Shown here one piece after another: positions 25,344 through 34,135 of a DNA stretch of 64,000 nucleotides (its first letter is position 1; every line of letters starts with the position of its first letter). Location: NCBI GenBank assembly GCA_021771035.1, contig JAETPU010000002.1, forward strand, positions 269,702-333,701, read 5' to 3'. The translations under genes and the position numbers were made by a program. Source of the DNA: Marvinbryantia formatexigens. GTDB lineage: Bacteria; Bacillota; Clostridia; Oscillospirales; Ruminococcaceae. The notes under the pieces were generated by a model. It was given only the letters and a program-made list of their open reading frames with translations. It was not told where the DNA came from and did no database searches.

Positions 25344-26222
25344 ATGGAACAAGTATCCGGCCATACCAGAGCCCGTCAGGCAGTGGGGAATGTCCTGCTG
25401 GTACTGCTGGGAAATACGCTGTACGCCCTGGGCGTGACGCTTTTCATTCTGCCCAGCGGACTGATTACCGGGGGCACCACCGGCCTTGCGCTGGTATTTG
25501 AACACGCGTTTGGGCTGCCGATCACCTGGTTTGTCTCAGGATTCAACCTGGTGATGTTTCTGCTGGGAGCCCTGGTACTGGGAAAGCGGTTTGCCGTCAC
25601 CACGCTGATCAGTACCTTTTATTACCCGGTCATTCTCGGAGTATTCCAGGCGGTGCTTCCGGCTGGGGGGGCCACAACGGACAGGCTGCTGGCCACAGTT
25701 TATGCGGGGCTGCTCATTGGTGTGAGCATCGGAATTGTCATACGGGCAGGGGCCTCCACCGGCGGTATGGATATTCCTCCGCTTGTACTGCATAAGCAGT
25801 GGGGGCTTTCTGTCTCGGGCACCATGTATGCCTTTGACTTTGCTATCCTGATCTCCCAGATGCTCTTTGCCGACCGGGAACAGGTGCTGTATGGAATCCT
25901 GCTGGTACTGATTTACACGATGGTGCTGGATAAGGTGCTTCTGCTGGGACAGAGCAAAACCCAGGTGAAAATTATCAGCAAGGAATATGAGCGAATCAAT
26001 GAACAGATTATCCAGCAGCTGGACAGGGGCTCCACCTTGGTTCAGGCGCAGACCGGCTACTGCCGGGAGGAAGTCCCCATCGTCCTGAGCGTCATCTCCA
26101 ACCGGGAGCTGCCCAAGCTCAATCAGCTGGTAAACCAGGTGGATCCCAAGGCCTTTCTGGTGATAAGCCGGGTCAACGAGGTCAGGGGCAGGGGATTTTC
26201 CATGGGCAAGGTGTACCGGTGA
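25344..26222 (+). CDS. YitT family membrane protein (DUF161/DUF2179)
   Basis: A 292-residue protein with five or six membrane helices in residues about 15-200 (NVLLVLLGNTLYALGVTLFILPSG, LPITWFVSGFNLVMFLLGALVLG, LLATVYAGLLIGVSIGIVIRAGASTGGMDIPPLV and others). The family hallmarks are the GLITGGTTGLAL and GASTGGMDI repeats. A cytosolic DUF2179 domain covers about 215-290 (VKIISKEYERINEQIIQQLDRGSTLVQAQTGY, VLSVISNRELPKLNQLVNQVDPKAFLVISRVNEVRGRGF). YitT proteins are widespread in Firmicutes; transport roles are suspected but not established. The next gene is convergent, ending 4 bases away. Confidence 0.92.
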   Translation: MEQVSGHTRARQAVGNVLLVLLGNTLYALGVTLFILPSGLITGGTTGLALVFEHAFGLPITWFVSGFNLVMFLLGALVLGKRFAVTTLISTFYYPVILGVFQAVLPAGGATTDRLLATVYAGLLIGVSIGIVIRAGASTGGMDIPPLVLHKQWGLSVSGTMYAFDFAILISQMLFADREQVLYGILLVLIYTMVLDKVLLLGQSKTQVKIISKEYERINEQIIQQLDRGSTLVQAQTGYCREEVPIVLSVISNRELPKLNQLVNQVDPKAFLVISRVNEVRGRGFSMGKVYR

Positions 26223-26225
26223 GGC

Positions 26226-27251
26226 TCAGTTGGGGCTGGCAATGCGCACCACGCCGACAGTACCCGTTATGGACAGCGGCGCGGCGCATTCCAGACGGAA
26301 CTGAATGTAAAAGGGCACCGGCCCCTGTTCAATAAAACTTCCGCCGGCGGAGAGCGGCTCAGCCGAGGTGGAGGAGTGGGCTGTGGCGTCATAGGGATCC
26401 CGGTCGGAGCGCCCTACGGTGGGAACGATGCGCAGCCAGTCCCCTGGAGCGACACTGGAAGCCTGGAACAGGTAGGTAATGAGATAGGCTCCCGGATCCA
26501 GGCGGATGGTCTGGTTGTCGCTCTCCAGGACGATGTCGCCTGTGAAGTTGTGGTAATATAAATACAGCCGCAGGATATCGGCGTTCTGATAGGTTCCCGG
26601 GAGAACCTGCAGCTGCGCATAGCTGGCGGACAATCCTCCAGCGGGGCCGGTAGGGCCGGTTGCGCCGGGAATTCCCGGTGTTCCGGCAGGGCCAGTTGGG
26701 CCGGTCATTCCAGTGGGGCCTTCAATTCCCTGCTGGCCCTGGATCCCCTGAGGCCCGGCTGCTCCTGTGGCTCCGCGCGGGCCGGTTGGGCCCTGGGGAA
26801 TATAAAATTCCAGGACGGCATTCTGCGCAGTTCCAGTATTAACAACGGAAGCGTGACCGCCTGGCTGGCCTGTGCGGGTCATGGCTACAGCCACGGTTCC
26901 CGCCGGGCCGGGAACTCCAGCCGGCCCGGTTTGGCCGCGCGGCCCGGCAGGGCCCGTGCTGCCCCGGGGAATGGAAAAGTTGAGAATGGCGCTCTGCGGA
27001 GTGCCGGAATTGGTGACGCTGGCGGCTAAGCCGGGATCTCCGGTGGCGGTGGTGCCTACCGTGATAGTACCCCAGGCGCCGGGAGCACCTGTTGGCCCGG
27101 TTGCGCCGGGAATGCCTGCGCTGCCGGAAGGCCCGGTGGGCCCGGCGGCCCCTCTTGGGCCCGTGGGCCCTGCCGCTCCGGGGGCTCCCCAACATGGGAA
27201 CCCGGGAGGACAGGGGGGAAGCCTGCCTGAGTTGGGATGAATCGTGTGCAT
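26226..27251 (-). CDS. Collagen-like surface protein, BclA-type
   Basis: A 341-residue protein. The N-terminus [20 protein letters not shown] resembles the short leader of exosporium collagen-like proteins. Gly-X-Y blocks (mostly GPTGPxG, GATGPTG) alternate with two 40-residue modules, [21 protein letters not shown].. and [21 protein letters not shown].., each ending [IP]-x-G-[SP]-TGP. A longer collagen block follows (to about residue 215). The C-terminal ~125 residues ([31 protein letters not shown] ... [14 protein letters not shown]) form a beta-rich, C1q/TNF-like trimerisation domain. The start at 27251 has AAAGGAA about 9 bases upstream; the long frame further upstream is non-coding. No Sec signal or sortase motif is present, which fits a spore-surface rather than a secreted cell-wall protein. 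That assignment is inference. Confidence 0.85.
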   Translation of the reverse strand: MHTIHPNSGRLPPCPPGFPCWGAPGAAGPTGPRGAAGPTGPSGSAGIPGATGPTGAPGAWGTITVGTTATGDPGLAASVTNSGTPQSAILNFSIPRGSTGPAGPRGQTGPAGVPGPAGTVAVAMTRTGQPGGHASVVNTGTAQNAVLEFYIPQGPTGPRGATGAAGPQGIQGQQGIEGPTGMTGPTGPAGTPGIPGATGPTGPAGGLSASYAQLQVLPGTYQNADILRLYLYYHNFTGDIVLESDNQTIRLDPGAYLITYLFQASSVAPGDWLRIVPTVGRSDRDPYDATAHSSTSAEPLSAGGSFIEQGPVPFYIQFRLECAAPLSITGTVGVVRIASPN

Positions 27252-27538
27252 AAAAGTCGTTCCTTTCTGTATCAGGATTGCGCCGTGCAGGCGCTGTGTA
27301 CCCGGTATTGAGCGAATGACGGGAGAGGGCGGGTTCCTCCTATACCAGAGTATGCACGAAAAGGCAGCGGCGTCTTCTTTTCGGTATCTCCCGGTAAATT
27401 TCTGCCGCGCGGTCTGCGTTGGCCGCAGGACGGGAGTGGAGCCGGTATCCCCAAGCCGGGAGGCTGGCAGTGCACAAAGGACAACAATTTCGCTGTGCCA
27501 ATGCGGCATGGCTCGAAAGAGAAGAATGGAGGTACCAG

Positions 27539-28498
27539 ATGGACAAGAATCGGGAACAGCTCCGGGAGCTGCTGGCACGGGAGGACTTCAGCGAGATTTT
27601 TGAGCGGGCCGATACGCTTCGCCGGGAGCAGGTGGGGGATACCATCCGCGTTCGCGCACTGCTGGAGTTTTCCAATTACTGCCGGCGCAGCTGCCGGTAC
27701 TGCGGGCTCAACTGCCGCAACCCCAAGCTGGAGCGTTTTCGCCTGGAGCCCGCCGAGATTGTGGAAACCGCCCTGGCGGCCCGGGAGGCAGGGTATCGTA
27801 CTATCGTGCTGCAGTCCGGGGAGGATCCCTATTATACTCCGGAAATCCTTGGGGAGATGGTAAGGAAAATAAAGCCCAGCGGCATCGCCGTCACCCTCTC
27901 CTGCGGGGAGTTTTCCCGGGAGGAGTACCGGTACTTCCGCGAATGCGGGGCCGACCGATATCTTCTCAAGCATGAAACTTCAGATCCAAATTTGTATGCC
28001 GGGCTGCACCCGGATTCCACCCTGGAGCAGCGTGTGCAGTGCCAGCGTTATATTAAGGAAGCGGGCTTGGAAACCGGCGGCGGATTTATGATTGGCCTGC
28101 CGGGACAGACGCTGGATACGATTGCGGGGGATTTGCTGCTGCTGCGTGAAATTGGATGTGATATGGCGGGGATTGGCCCGTTTCTGCCCCATCCGGACAC
28201 GCCGCTGCGGGATGCCGCCCATGGCAGCGCTCAGCTGACCATGCGGGCTGTGGCACTGGCAAGGCTTCTGCTGCCCCGGGCAAACCTGCCTGCCACAACA
28301 GCCCTGGGAGTGCTGGACGCCAAGGAAAAACGCAGTGTGTTCTCCTGCGGGGCAAATGTCATCATGCAGAAGGTGACGCCTCAGCGCATGAAGAACCTCT
28401 ATCAAATTTATCCCGCCTCCTTTGAGGAGGTGGACATTCCTGAGGGCCGAAAACGGGTGGAACAAGAGATTGTCTCCCTGGGAAGGATTCCGGAATAA
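27539..28498 (+). CDS. hydE: FeFe-hydrogenase H-cluster maturase HydE (radical SAM)
   Basis: A 319-residue radical SAM enzyme. The cluster motif is [19 protein letters not shown] (Cx3Cx2C), followed by [12 protein letters not shown] (the GGE-like motif), [67 protein letters not shown] and [12 protein letters not shown]. These segments match HydE, which makes a dithiomethylamine-bridge precursor of the hydrogenase H-cluster. The start at 27539 follows GGAGG by 7 bases. HydF, HydG and the hydrogenase are not in the window, so the gene is separated from its partners. A second, less likely reading is PylB-like or another HydE-group methylase. The gene ends before a hairpin and a pair of palindromic repeats. 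Confidence 0.88.
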   Translation: MDKNREQLRELLAREDFSEIFERADTLRREQVGDTIRVRALLEFSNYCRRSCRYCGLNCRNPKLERFRLEPAEIVETALAAREAGYRTIVLQSGEDPYYTPEILGEMVRKIKPSGIAVTLSCGEFSREEYRYFRECGADRYLLKHETSDPNLYAGLHPDSTLEQRVQCQRYIKEAGLETGGGFMIGLPGQTLDTIAGDLLLLREIGCDMAGIGPFLPHPDTPLRDAAHGSAQLTMRAVALARLLLPRANLPATTALGVLDAKEKRSVFSCGANVIMQKVTPQRMKNLYQIYPASFEEVDIPEGRKRVEQEIVSLGRIPE

Positions 28499-28499
28499 A

Positions 28500-28570
28500 A
28501 AATAGTATTGTGATCCAATGAAACCCGGCTGATAGTTGGATACTATTTTTTGATACACGGGAATGAAAAT
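28500..28570. repeat. Palindromic repeat, copy 1
   Basis: About 65 bp starting AAATAGTATTGTGATCCAA and closing with TTGGATACTATTT, so the ends form an inverted repeat around a core containing AAACCCGG. A diverged copy lies 97 bases downstream at 28597. Confidence 0.65.
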
Positions 28571-28586
28571 CTAGCGATTTTCTTTT
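28565..28586 (+). terminator. Terminator after hydE
   Basis: Stem GAAAATC / GATTTTC with loop TAGC (28565-28582), followed by TTTT. It lies between the two palindromic repeat copies. Confidence 0.7.
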
Positions 28587-28596
28587 GATGTATGAT

Positions 28597-28666
28597 AAAT
28601 AGTCTTGTGATCCGATTGAACCCGATGGATATTTGCATACTATTTTATTTTGCACGGGTGTCAACC
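28597..28666. repeat. Palindromic repeat, copy 2
   Basis: Starts AAATAGTCTTGTGATCCGAT and continues with GAACCCGATGGATAT and CATACTATTTTATTTTGCACGGG. It aligns without gaps to copy 1 over about 65 positions with roughly three quarters identical. It keeps the AAATAGT/ACTATTT ends. Confidence 0.65.
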
Positions 28667-28739
28667 CTAACGCGCTGCGTTAGGGTCTGGAAGAAGCCCT
28701 CAGACGCACAGCGTCTGCCTTTTCTATAGAAAAAGGCCG
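28664..28739. repeat. Cluster of three short perfect hairpins
   Basis: ACCCTAACGC/GCGTTAGGGT (28664-28673 with 28677-28686), CAGACGC/GCGTCTG (28701-28707 with 28711-28717) and CCTTTT/AAAAGG (28718-28736) follow one another just after the second palindromic repeat. Confidence 0.55.
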
Positions 28740-29169
28740 GACTTCTTCAAAGTTGATGAATGCTGGTTTCCTTTGATGTAAGAAAAAATCCCATTGATGT
28801 GAGAATCAGTTCCCCGCCGCCTGGGCGGGTTCCCCTGCAATCTGCCCTGCCGGCGTCGGGCGACCTGGCGGCTTGAGTCCGGCCCCAGCCGGTAGGTCTT
28901 GCGGTTCCCCGCTCCATGCTCTGTGGAACCTGTCCAGTACGGCAAAGCGGGAAAAGCGCCCATCCGGCGGACGGCTGGATATATCCGGAAGGTTCTTCAG
29001 GAGGCCCTGGAGGTGTAAGGCGTATTTCTAAGTATGTCCGGCCTTAGCCTAACCGGGGCTTTCGCCGGGTGCATCGGGGGATTCCGGAAACATGGAGAGG
29101 ACGTGAGAGGCATCGCATACGGTACAGAAACGACTGTGTATTATCCTAAAAAAGGAGCATCATGTTACC
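28740..29169. other. Intergenic region before the acetyltransferase
   Basis: No gene is supportable over 430 bases. AAAAAAGGAG at 29149-29158 is the ribosome-binding site of the next gene. Confidence 0.4.
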
Positions 29170-29649
29170 ATGCATATTTCTATAGATCCAGTTACCAAAG
29201 AGCTGCAGGCGCAGGTTTGTGCCCTGCGGCTGTCTTCCGGACAGGAGCACTTCATCGAACCAGTAGAAGAATGCCTCCAGGAGGCCCGTCAGCTGAGCCT
29301 TTGGCGGCCTGTAGCGTTGTCCTTCCAGGGTGAGCTGATCGGATTTGCCATGTACGGACAGTTCCCCCAGGAGGGAGGGCGTGTCTGGCTGGACCATTTT
29401 TTAATCGACAAGAATTTTCAGGGAAAGGGCCTGGGCAAAGCGGCGTTTGCCGCCTTACTGGAACGGCTCGTCCAGGAATACCGGTGTTCGGAAATCTACC
29501 TGAGCCTGTATTCTGAGAACACCGCCGCCATTCGCCTGTATGAAAAATTTGGGTTCCGGCCGAACGGAGAAACCGATTATAACGGGGAGACGGTCATGGT
29601 GGCCTCTTGCACGGCGGGAGGAGAATCGGACGCCTCATCGGAAAAATAA
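29170..29649 (+). CDS. GNAT N-acetyltransferase, diamine/spermidine acetyltransferase-like
   Basis: A 159-residue GNAT protein. VWLDHFLIDKNFQGKGLGKAAFAALL is motif A with the acetyl-CoA pyrophosphate loop (Q-G-K-G-L-G). IYLSLYSENTAAIRLYEKFGFRPNGETDYNGETVMV is motif B and the C-terminal strand. ALSFQGELIGFAMYGQF and the D-x-F-L-I core resemble diamine N-acetyltransferases (BltD/PaiA-like). Polyamines are therefore the most likely substrate, but GNAT specificity is hard to read from sequence. A ribosome-binding site AAAAAAGGAG is 11 bases upstream. The gene precedes the cobalamin cluster but is separated from it by a promoter, so it is probably unrelated to B12. Confidence 0.85.
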   Translation: MHISIDPVTKELQAQVCALRLSSGQEHFIEPVEECLQEARQLSLWRPVALSFQGELIGFAMYGQFPQEGGRVWLDHFLIDKNFQGKGLGKAAFAALLERLVQEYRCSEIYLSLYSENTAAIRLYEKFGFRPNGETDYNGETVMVASCTAGGESDASSEK

Positions 29650-29689
29650 TTCAATTTTTGGAAGATTCTTGTGGGATTAGGCCGATTTC

Positions 29690-29718
29690 TTGACTTTTCC
29701 CCAGTTTTCTATTATCAT
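29690..29718 (+). promoter_or_regulatory. Strong promoter upstream of the cobalamin cluster
   Basis: TTGACT (29690-29695), 17-bp spacer, TATCAT (29713-29718). Transcription would begin near 29725 and read through the leader at 29725-29841. Confidence 0.75.
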
Positions 29719-29724
29719 GAACAA

Positions 29725-29841
29725 CGATAACGCGGGCCGCCGCGGCCAAAGGACACCTGGCCCCACAGACGGTTCGGATGTTTTGTGTTTTCAGGGTAGG
29801 ACAAGGGTCCGGCGACCGGTTGGGTTGCCGGATTTTTTTCT
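29725..29841 (+). ncRNA. Candidate regulatory leader RNA ahead of cbiD
   Basis: A roughly 115-nt transcript bounded by the promoter at 29690 and an intrinsic terminator at 29808-29839. It contains possible pairing GGGCCGCCGCGGCC near 29733-29747 and CTGGCCCC/GGGT-type segments before the terminator stem. It does not match the B12-box/cobalamin riboswitch core and I recognise no other riboswitch class. Because termination lies ahead of the cbiD gene, it could be a novel attenuator or simply a small RNA. Confidence 0.4.
29808..29839 (+). terminator. Intrinsic terminator ending the leader
   Basis: 10-bp stem TCCGGCGACC / GGTTGCCGGA (29808-29817 with 29823-29832), loop GGTTG, followed by T7. Confidence 0.88.
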
Positions 29842-30106
29842 TACCGGAAAAGAGAACCCTACCGCTTCCCGTTTTTTCTCCGGAATGTGATTCATGGGGA
29901 ACGCTGGGATGTCAGGATATCGGCCATTGGGCTGATTGTCCCCAGCCATACGGCAATTACGTCGGCGCAGACGGACAAGTACCCTGGGCGGGGGAATCTG
30001 CGGGTAAAATATTGGAATATGATATCAGTTAAGACGGTCGGGCCCGTTGTGGATTGGCAGTAAAGCAATAACCCGGCATATTTATAGTTAAAGGAGGGAG
30101 CGCCCC
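29842..30106. other. Space between leader terminator and cbiD
   Basis: About 265 bases without a convincing gene. AAAGGAGGGAG (30090-30100) is the cbiD ribosome-binding site. TATTTATAGTT upstream of it could be a -10 region, without a clear -35. Confidence 0.4.
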
Positions 30107-31240
30107 ATGCCCCAGCTGGAGGAATTTTGCTATCAGGACGGAAAACGCCTGCGGTGCGGCTACACCACCGGTTCCTGTGCCGCTGCTGCCGCAAAGGCTG
30201 CCGCAACGATGCTTTTGCTGGGGCACCGGGTTTCCAAGGTGACGCTGGAAACTCCGGCTGGCATTACGCTGGAGCTGCCGGTGGAGAATGCACAGTGGGA
30301 TGCCAGCCACGCCAGCTGCGGCGTACGCAAGGATGCGGGGGACGATCCGGACGTTACCCATGGGCTTCTTATCCAGGCGCAGGTTTCCTTTATCCCTGGC
30401 GAGGGAATTGTATTGGACGGCGGCCCCGGCGTGGGCCGGGTGACACAGCCGGGATTGGAATGCCCTGTGGGGCAGGCGGCCATCAACCGGGTGCCCAGGC
30501 AGATGATTCTGGATGCTGTTGCTGATGTGGCGGCGCCTCTGGAGCTAAGCTGCGGGCTGCGGGTGCTCATCTGTGTTCCCCAGGGGGAGGCTGTGGCAAA
30601 AAGGACTTTCAATCCCCGACTGGGAATTGTGGGGGGGATTTCCATTTTGGGAACCAGCGGGATTGTAAAGCCCATGAGCGAGGAGGCTTTGGCGGAGTCC
30701 ATCTGCCTGGAGATCCGCCAACGGGCGGCTAAGGGAGAGCGGGAGCTTCTTTTGGCTCCGGGAAATTACGGCGGGGATTTTTTAAGCCATACCCTGGGGA
30801 TTCCCATGGGCAGGGCCGTGTTTTTTTCTAACTTTCTGGGACAGGCCCTGGACTGCGCCCGCCAGTGTGGGATCCTGCGTATTCTGCTGGTGGGGCATAT
30901 CGGCAAGCTCATCAAGGTGGCGGCAGGGGTAATGAACACCCATTCCCACTGGGCCGATTCCCGGCTGGAGGTGCTCACTGCCCATGCGGCTATGGCTGGA
31001 ATAGATGCCTGTACGGCACGTCAGCTCATGGGCTGTGCCACCACGGATGCCGCACTAAAAATCCTGGAGGAAAAAAAGCTGCTGCGGGCGGTTATGGAGA
31101 GTGTGATGGAGCGTATTTCCTTCCACTTAGCCCAGCGGGTAGGGCAGGAATTTCCCATCGAGGCCATTGTGTTTTCCAAGGAGTGGGGAATTTTAGGCGT
31201 TACACCGGGGGCCCGGGAGATGGCGGAACACTTTCAGTGA
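30107..31240 (+). CDS. cbiD: Cobalt-precorrin-5B C1-methyltransferase
   Basis: A 377-residue CbiD that methylates C1 of cobalt-precorrin-5B in the anaerobic corrin pathway, using S-adenosylmethionine. The N-terminal signature is RCGYTTGSCAAAAAKAAATMLL. Further family segments are VRKDAGDDPDVTHGLLI, GGPGVGRVTQPGL, QAAINRVPRQMI, VPQGEAVAKRTFNPRLGIVGGISILGTSGIVKPMSEEAL, APGNYGGDFL, LLVGHIGKLIKVAAGVMNTHSHWADSRLE and VIFSKEWGILGVT-type C-terminus. Length is typical. It is the first gene of the cobalamin cluster. Confidence 0.97.
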   Translation: MPQLEEFCYQDGKRLRCGYTTGSCAAAAAKAAATMLLLGHRVSKVTLETPAGITLELPVENAQWDASHASCGVRKDAGDDPDVTHGLLIQAQVSFIPGEGIVLDGGPGVGRVTQPGLECPVGQAAINRVPRQMILDAVADVAAPLELSCGLRVLICVPQGEAVAKRTFNPRLGIVGGISILGTSGIVKPMSEEALAESICLEIRQRAAKGERELLLAPGNYGGDFLSHTLGIPMGRAVFFSNFLGQALDCARQCGILRILLVGHIGKLIKVAAGVMNTHSHWADSRLEVLTAHAAMAGIDACTARQLMGCATTDAALKILEEKKLLRAVMESVMERISFHLAQRVGQEFPIEAIVFSKEWGILGVTPGAREMAEHFQ

Positions 31241-31305
31241 ACACGAACGATTCCATGAGACGGGATGCAAGAGAACCCGTTTTGAAATAAAGGAGAGTAT
31301 CAGGG

Positions 31306-32013
31306 ATGTCTGGAACACTTTATGGTATTGGAGTAGGCCCGGGAGATCCGGAGCTGATGACCCTCAAGGCTGTCCGGCTCATTGAGGAGAGCCAAATCAT
31401 CGCGGTGCCCAAATCCTCAGATGAGGCCCAGAGCACTGCCTATCAGATTGCCTGCGCGGCGGCTCCGCAGTGCAGGAAAAAGCCTGTACTGATGCTGGAT
31501 ATGCCGATGACCCGGGACCGCCAGCTCTGGGAGCGCAGCCATGACCAGGCTGCGGCGTCCATTATCAACTGCCTGCAAGAGGGGAAAGATGTGGCGTTTC
31601 TCACATTAGGGGATCCCTCAATCTATTCTACCTATATTTATGTCCATGAGCGTGTACTGCGTCGGGGCTATGCGGCGAAGATGGTAGCGGGAGTTCCCTC
31701 CTTCTGTGCGGTTGCGGCCCGGCTCAACGAGAGCCTGACGCAGGCCGCCAGCCCGCTTCACATTATTCCGGCCTCTTATCAGGGGGTCGAGGAATCGCTG
31801 GAGTGGCCCGGTGTGAAGGTGCTGATGAAAACCGGGCGTTCGCTGCAGAAGGTACGTTGGCTGCTCCAGGAGCAGGGTGTGGCTGATTCTGTGAAAATGG
31901 TTCAGAAATGCGGGATGCCTGGGGAGCGGGTGTATGAATCCCTGTCTCAGGTTCCGCAGACAGCCAGCTATTTTTCCATCTTAGTGGTACCGCCCAAGGA
32001 GGAAACGAAATGA
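31306..32013 (+). CDS. cbiL: Cobalt-factor II (precorrin-2) C20-methyltransferase
   Basis: A 235-residue tetrapyrrole methylase with the SAM-binding GVGPGDPELMTLKAVRLI at the N-terminus, DVAFLTLGDPSIYSTYIYVHERV and AGVPSFCAVAARLNESL. These CbiL/CobI features point to C20 methylation of cobalt-factor II, the step after cobalt insertion. It starts 65 bases after cbiD, with AAAGGAGAG upstream, and its stop overlaps the start of cbiF by four bases (ATGA). Confidence 0.94.
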   Translation: MSGTLYGIGVGPGDPELMTLKAVRLIEESQIIAVPKSSDEAQSTAYQIACAAAPQCRKKPVLMLDMPMTRDRQLWERSHDQAAASIINCLQEGKDVAFLTLGDPSIYSTYIYVHERVLRRGYAAKMVAGVPSFCAVAARLNESLTQAASPLHIIPASYQGVEESLEWPGVKVLMKTGRSLQKVRWLLQEQGVADSVKMVQKCGMPGERVYESLSQVPQTASYFSILVVPPKEETK

Positions 32014-32765
32014 TTCAGTTTGTAGGAGCCGGCAGCGGGGCCGAGGATTTAATCACGGTGCGGGGAGCGCGCCTGCTGGCGGAGGCAGATGTTATCATCT
32101 ACGCAGGTTCCCTGGTAAATCCGAAGCTGCTGGAGTATAAAAAGGAAAGCTGTGAGGTTTACAACAGCGCCCATATGACTCTGGAAGAGGTCTTTGCCGT
32201 GATGCAAAAGGCCCACGGCGAGGGAAAGCTGGTGGTACGCCTGCATACGGGGGATCCCTGTTTATATGGCGCCATTCAGGAACAGATGGACTTGTTGAAC
32301 GCTCAGAATATCCCCTACGATGTGGTGCCGGGGGTCAGTTCCTTCTGTGGGGCGGCAGCGGCGCTCAAGGCGGAGTATACCCTGCCTGAGGTTTCCCAGA
32401 CGGTGATTATCACCCGCATGGCAGGGCGGACGCCGGTGCCCCAGCGGGAAGAAATTGCCTCTTTGGCGGCCCATGGAGCCACAATGGTGATTTTTTTGAG
32501 CACCGGGCTGTTGGATGGGCTCACCGCACGCCTTCTGGAAGGCGGCTATCGGCCGGAAACCCCTGCGGCAATTGTCTATAAAGCCACCTGGCCTGAGCAA
32601 AAGGTGGTTTTGGGAACAGTGGGAACCCTGGCGGAGCTGGCGCGGGAAAACGGCATAAGCAAGACGGCGCTGATTATAGTGGGCGAGGTGCTGAACCGCG
32701 CGGGGGAGCGCTCTAAGCTCTATGATCCCGCGTTTACCCATGAGTTCCGGGAAGCTGTGCAATAG
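32010..32765 (+). CDS. cbiF: Cobalt-precorrin-4 C11-methyltransferase
   Basis: A 251-residue tetrapyrrole methylase: MIQFVGAGSGAEDLITVRGARLL, ADVIIYAGSLVNPKLL, LVVRLHTGDPCLYGAIQEQMDLL, YDVVPGVSSFCGAAAALKAEYTLPEVSQTVIITRMAGRTPVP and VYKATWPEQKVVLGT. The RMAGRTPVP loop is a good CbiF/CobM marker. It methylates C11 before ring contraction products are opened by CbiG. It overlaps cbiL by four bases, implying translational coupling. A 300-base gap without a gene follows before cbiG. Confidence 0.95.
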   Translation: MIQFVGAGSGAEDLITVRGARLLAEADVIIYAGSLVNPKLLEYKKESCEVYNSAHMTLEEVFAVMQKAHGEGKLVVRLHTGDPCLYGAIQEQMDLLNAQNIPYDVVPGVSSFCGAAAALKAEYTLPEVSQTVIITRMAGRTPVPQREEIASLAAHGATMVIFLSTGLLDGLTARLLEGGYRPETPAAIVYKATWPEQKVVLGTVGTLAELARENGISKTALIIVGEVLNRAGERSKLYDPAFTHEFREAVQ

Positions 32766-33064
32766 AAGGCGGGCCCTCCGGCTATTGGAGCATCCGGTTT
32801 ACTGACGGCACGGCGGCAGGAAGCACGGGCCTATCCTCAAGCCGGGATCAATGGGGGAGTTTGAGGCCGGATATAGCGGCCCTTCAGATATCGTGGCCTT
32901 ACGGGATTTTATAAAGCGGGCGGTACTGCTGAAGGTCAATGGCAAAGAGGAAAACTGCAAGTTGAAAAACACATTTGTACCAGCATTTTGTGCCTTTGAG
33001 GCCGAATGAATTGAAAGCTTGCGGGCTCAAACCGTTGCCGTTGAAGAAAGGAAGGTTCGTTTCT

Positions 33065-34135
33065 GTGAAAATAGAGCTGCTGGCGTTTTCTCATCGGGGG
33101 GCGCTTCTCTGTAAGAAACTGTGTGATGTTTTGGGCGCGCAGAGCGAGGAGGTGCAGGGATTTGCCGCAGAGGCCTATGCCGGGCGCGCAGGGCTGTGTG
33201 TGAAACGGGAACCGCTGGCAGAGTGGACGGCCCGGGCTTTTGGGAGCGCGGACGCTCTTGTGTTCGTAGGTGCCTGTGGGATTGCCGTGCGCGCCATAGC
33301 GCCGCTGCTGCGGGGAAAAACGAAGGATCCGGCGGTCGTGGTGCTGGACGAGAGCGGCAGGTTCTGCATCTCCCTTGTCAGCGGACACTTGGGCGGGGCG
33401 AATGAATTGGCGCAGCGCTGTGCCGCCATCGTGGGCGCGCAGCCGGTTATTACCACGGCGACGGATGTGCGGGGTGTTTTTGCCGCGGACGACTGGGCCC
33501 GCAGAAACGGCTGTTTTGTTGCCAATCCCAGGGCGATTCAGGAAATATCCAGCCGTCTGCTGGATGCCCGGGAGGTAGGGCTTTTTTCCCGTTTTGCCAT
33601 ACAGGGGGAGTTGCCCGCCGGGGTAACGCTTGGGGAATATGAGGCGGGGATTTGCTTATCCTGCCGGGTGGAGAAGCCCTTTGCCGTCACGTTGAATCTG
33701 GTGCCCAGGGCTGTAACGCTGGGAATCGGCTGCCGGAGAGGAACGCGGCAGGAGAGCATTGCCCAGGTGGTGCGGGCGTTTTTGGAGGAGAATCAAATTC
33801 CCTTCCAAGCCATACAGGATGTGGCCTCTATCGATCTGAAAAAAGAGGAGGAGGGCCTTCTGGATTTTTGCCAAAGATACGGCCTTCCCTTTTATACCTA
33901 TTCGGCGCCGCAGCTGATGTCGCCCCAGGTACAGGGAGAGTTTTCCTCCTCCCCGTTTGTACTGCGCACCACGGGTGCGGACAATGTATGCGAGCGGGCG
34001 GCGGTCTGCCATAGCGGCGGGGCGCTGCTGGCGGCAAAGACCGCCCGGGACGGCGTAACAGTGGCGGCGGCTGTGGCTCAGCTGAGGTTTCGTTTTACAG
34101 ACGGTACAGGCGCCTGTTTGTCCCTGGAAAAATAG
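33065..34135 (+). CDS. cbiG: Cobalt-precorrin-5A hydrolase
   Basis: A 356-residue CbiG that opens the delta-lactone and expels the C20 fragment as acetaldehyde. Family segments are IELLAFSHRGALLCKKL, ADALVFVGACGIAVRAIAPLLRGKTKDPAVVVLDESGRFCISLVSGHLGGANELAQRCA, ITTATDVRGVFAADDWARRNG, VTLGIGCRRGTRQESIAQVV, DVASIDLKKEEEGLLDFCQRYGLPFYTYSAPQL and the AERAAV-type C-terminal SGGALLAAKTARDGVTVAAA. A GTG start at 33065 is chosen: AAGGAAGG lies 6 bases upstream, and the residues before it have no family similarity. Confidence 0.93.
   Translation: MKIELLAFSHRGALLCKKLCDVLGAQSEEVQGFAAEAYAGRAGLCVKREPLAEWTARAFGSADALVFVGACGIAVRAIAPLLRGKTKDPAVVVLDESGRFCISLVSGHLGGANELAQRCAAIVGAQPVITTATDVRGVFAADDWARRNGCFVANPRAIQEISSRLLDAREVGLFSRFAIQGELPAGVTLGEYEAGICLSCRVEKPFAVTLNLVPRAVTLGIGCRRGTRQESIAQVVRAFLEENQIPFQAIQDVASIDLKKEEEGLLDFCQRYGLPFYTYSAPQLMSPQVQGEFSSSPFVLRTTGADNVCERAAVCHSGGALLAAKTARDGVTVAAAVAQLRFRFTDGTGACLSLEK

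Noticed and set aside
27419..27500. tRNA-like segment upstream of hydE
   Set aside because: Short pairings exist, but the arms do not form a cloverleaf with a 7-base anticodon loop.
29842..30106. Cobalamin riboswitch upstream of cbiD
   Set aside because: No B12 box or GCCACTG-type core was found on reading this interval or the leader before it.
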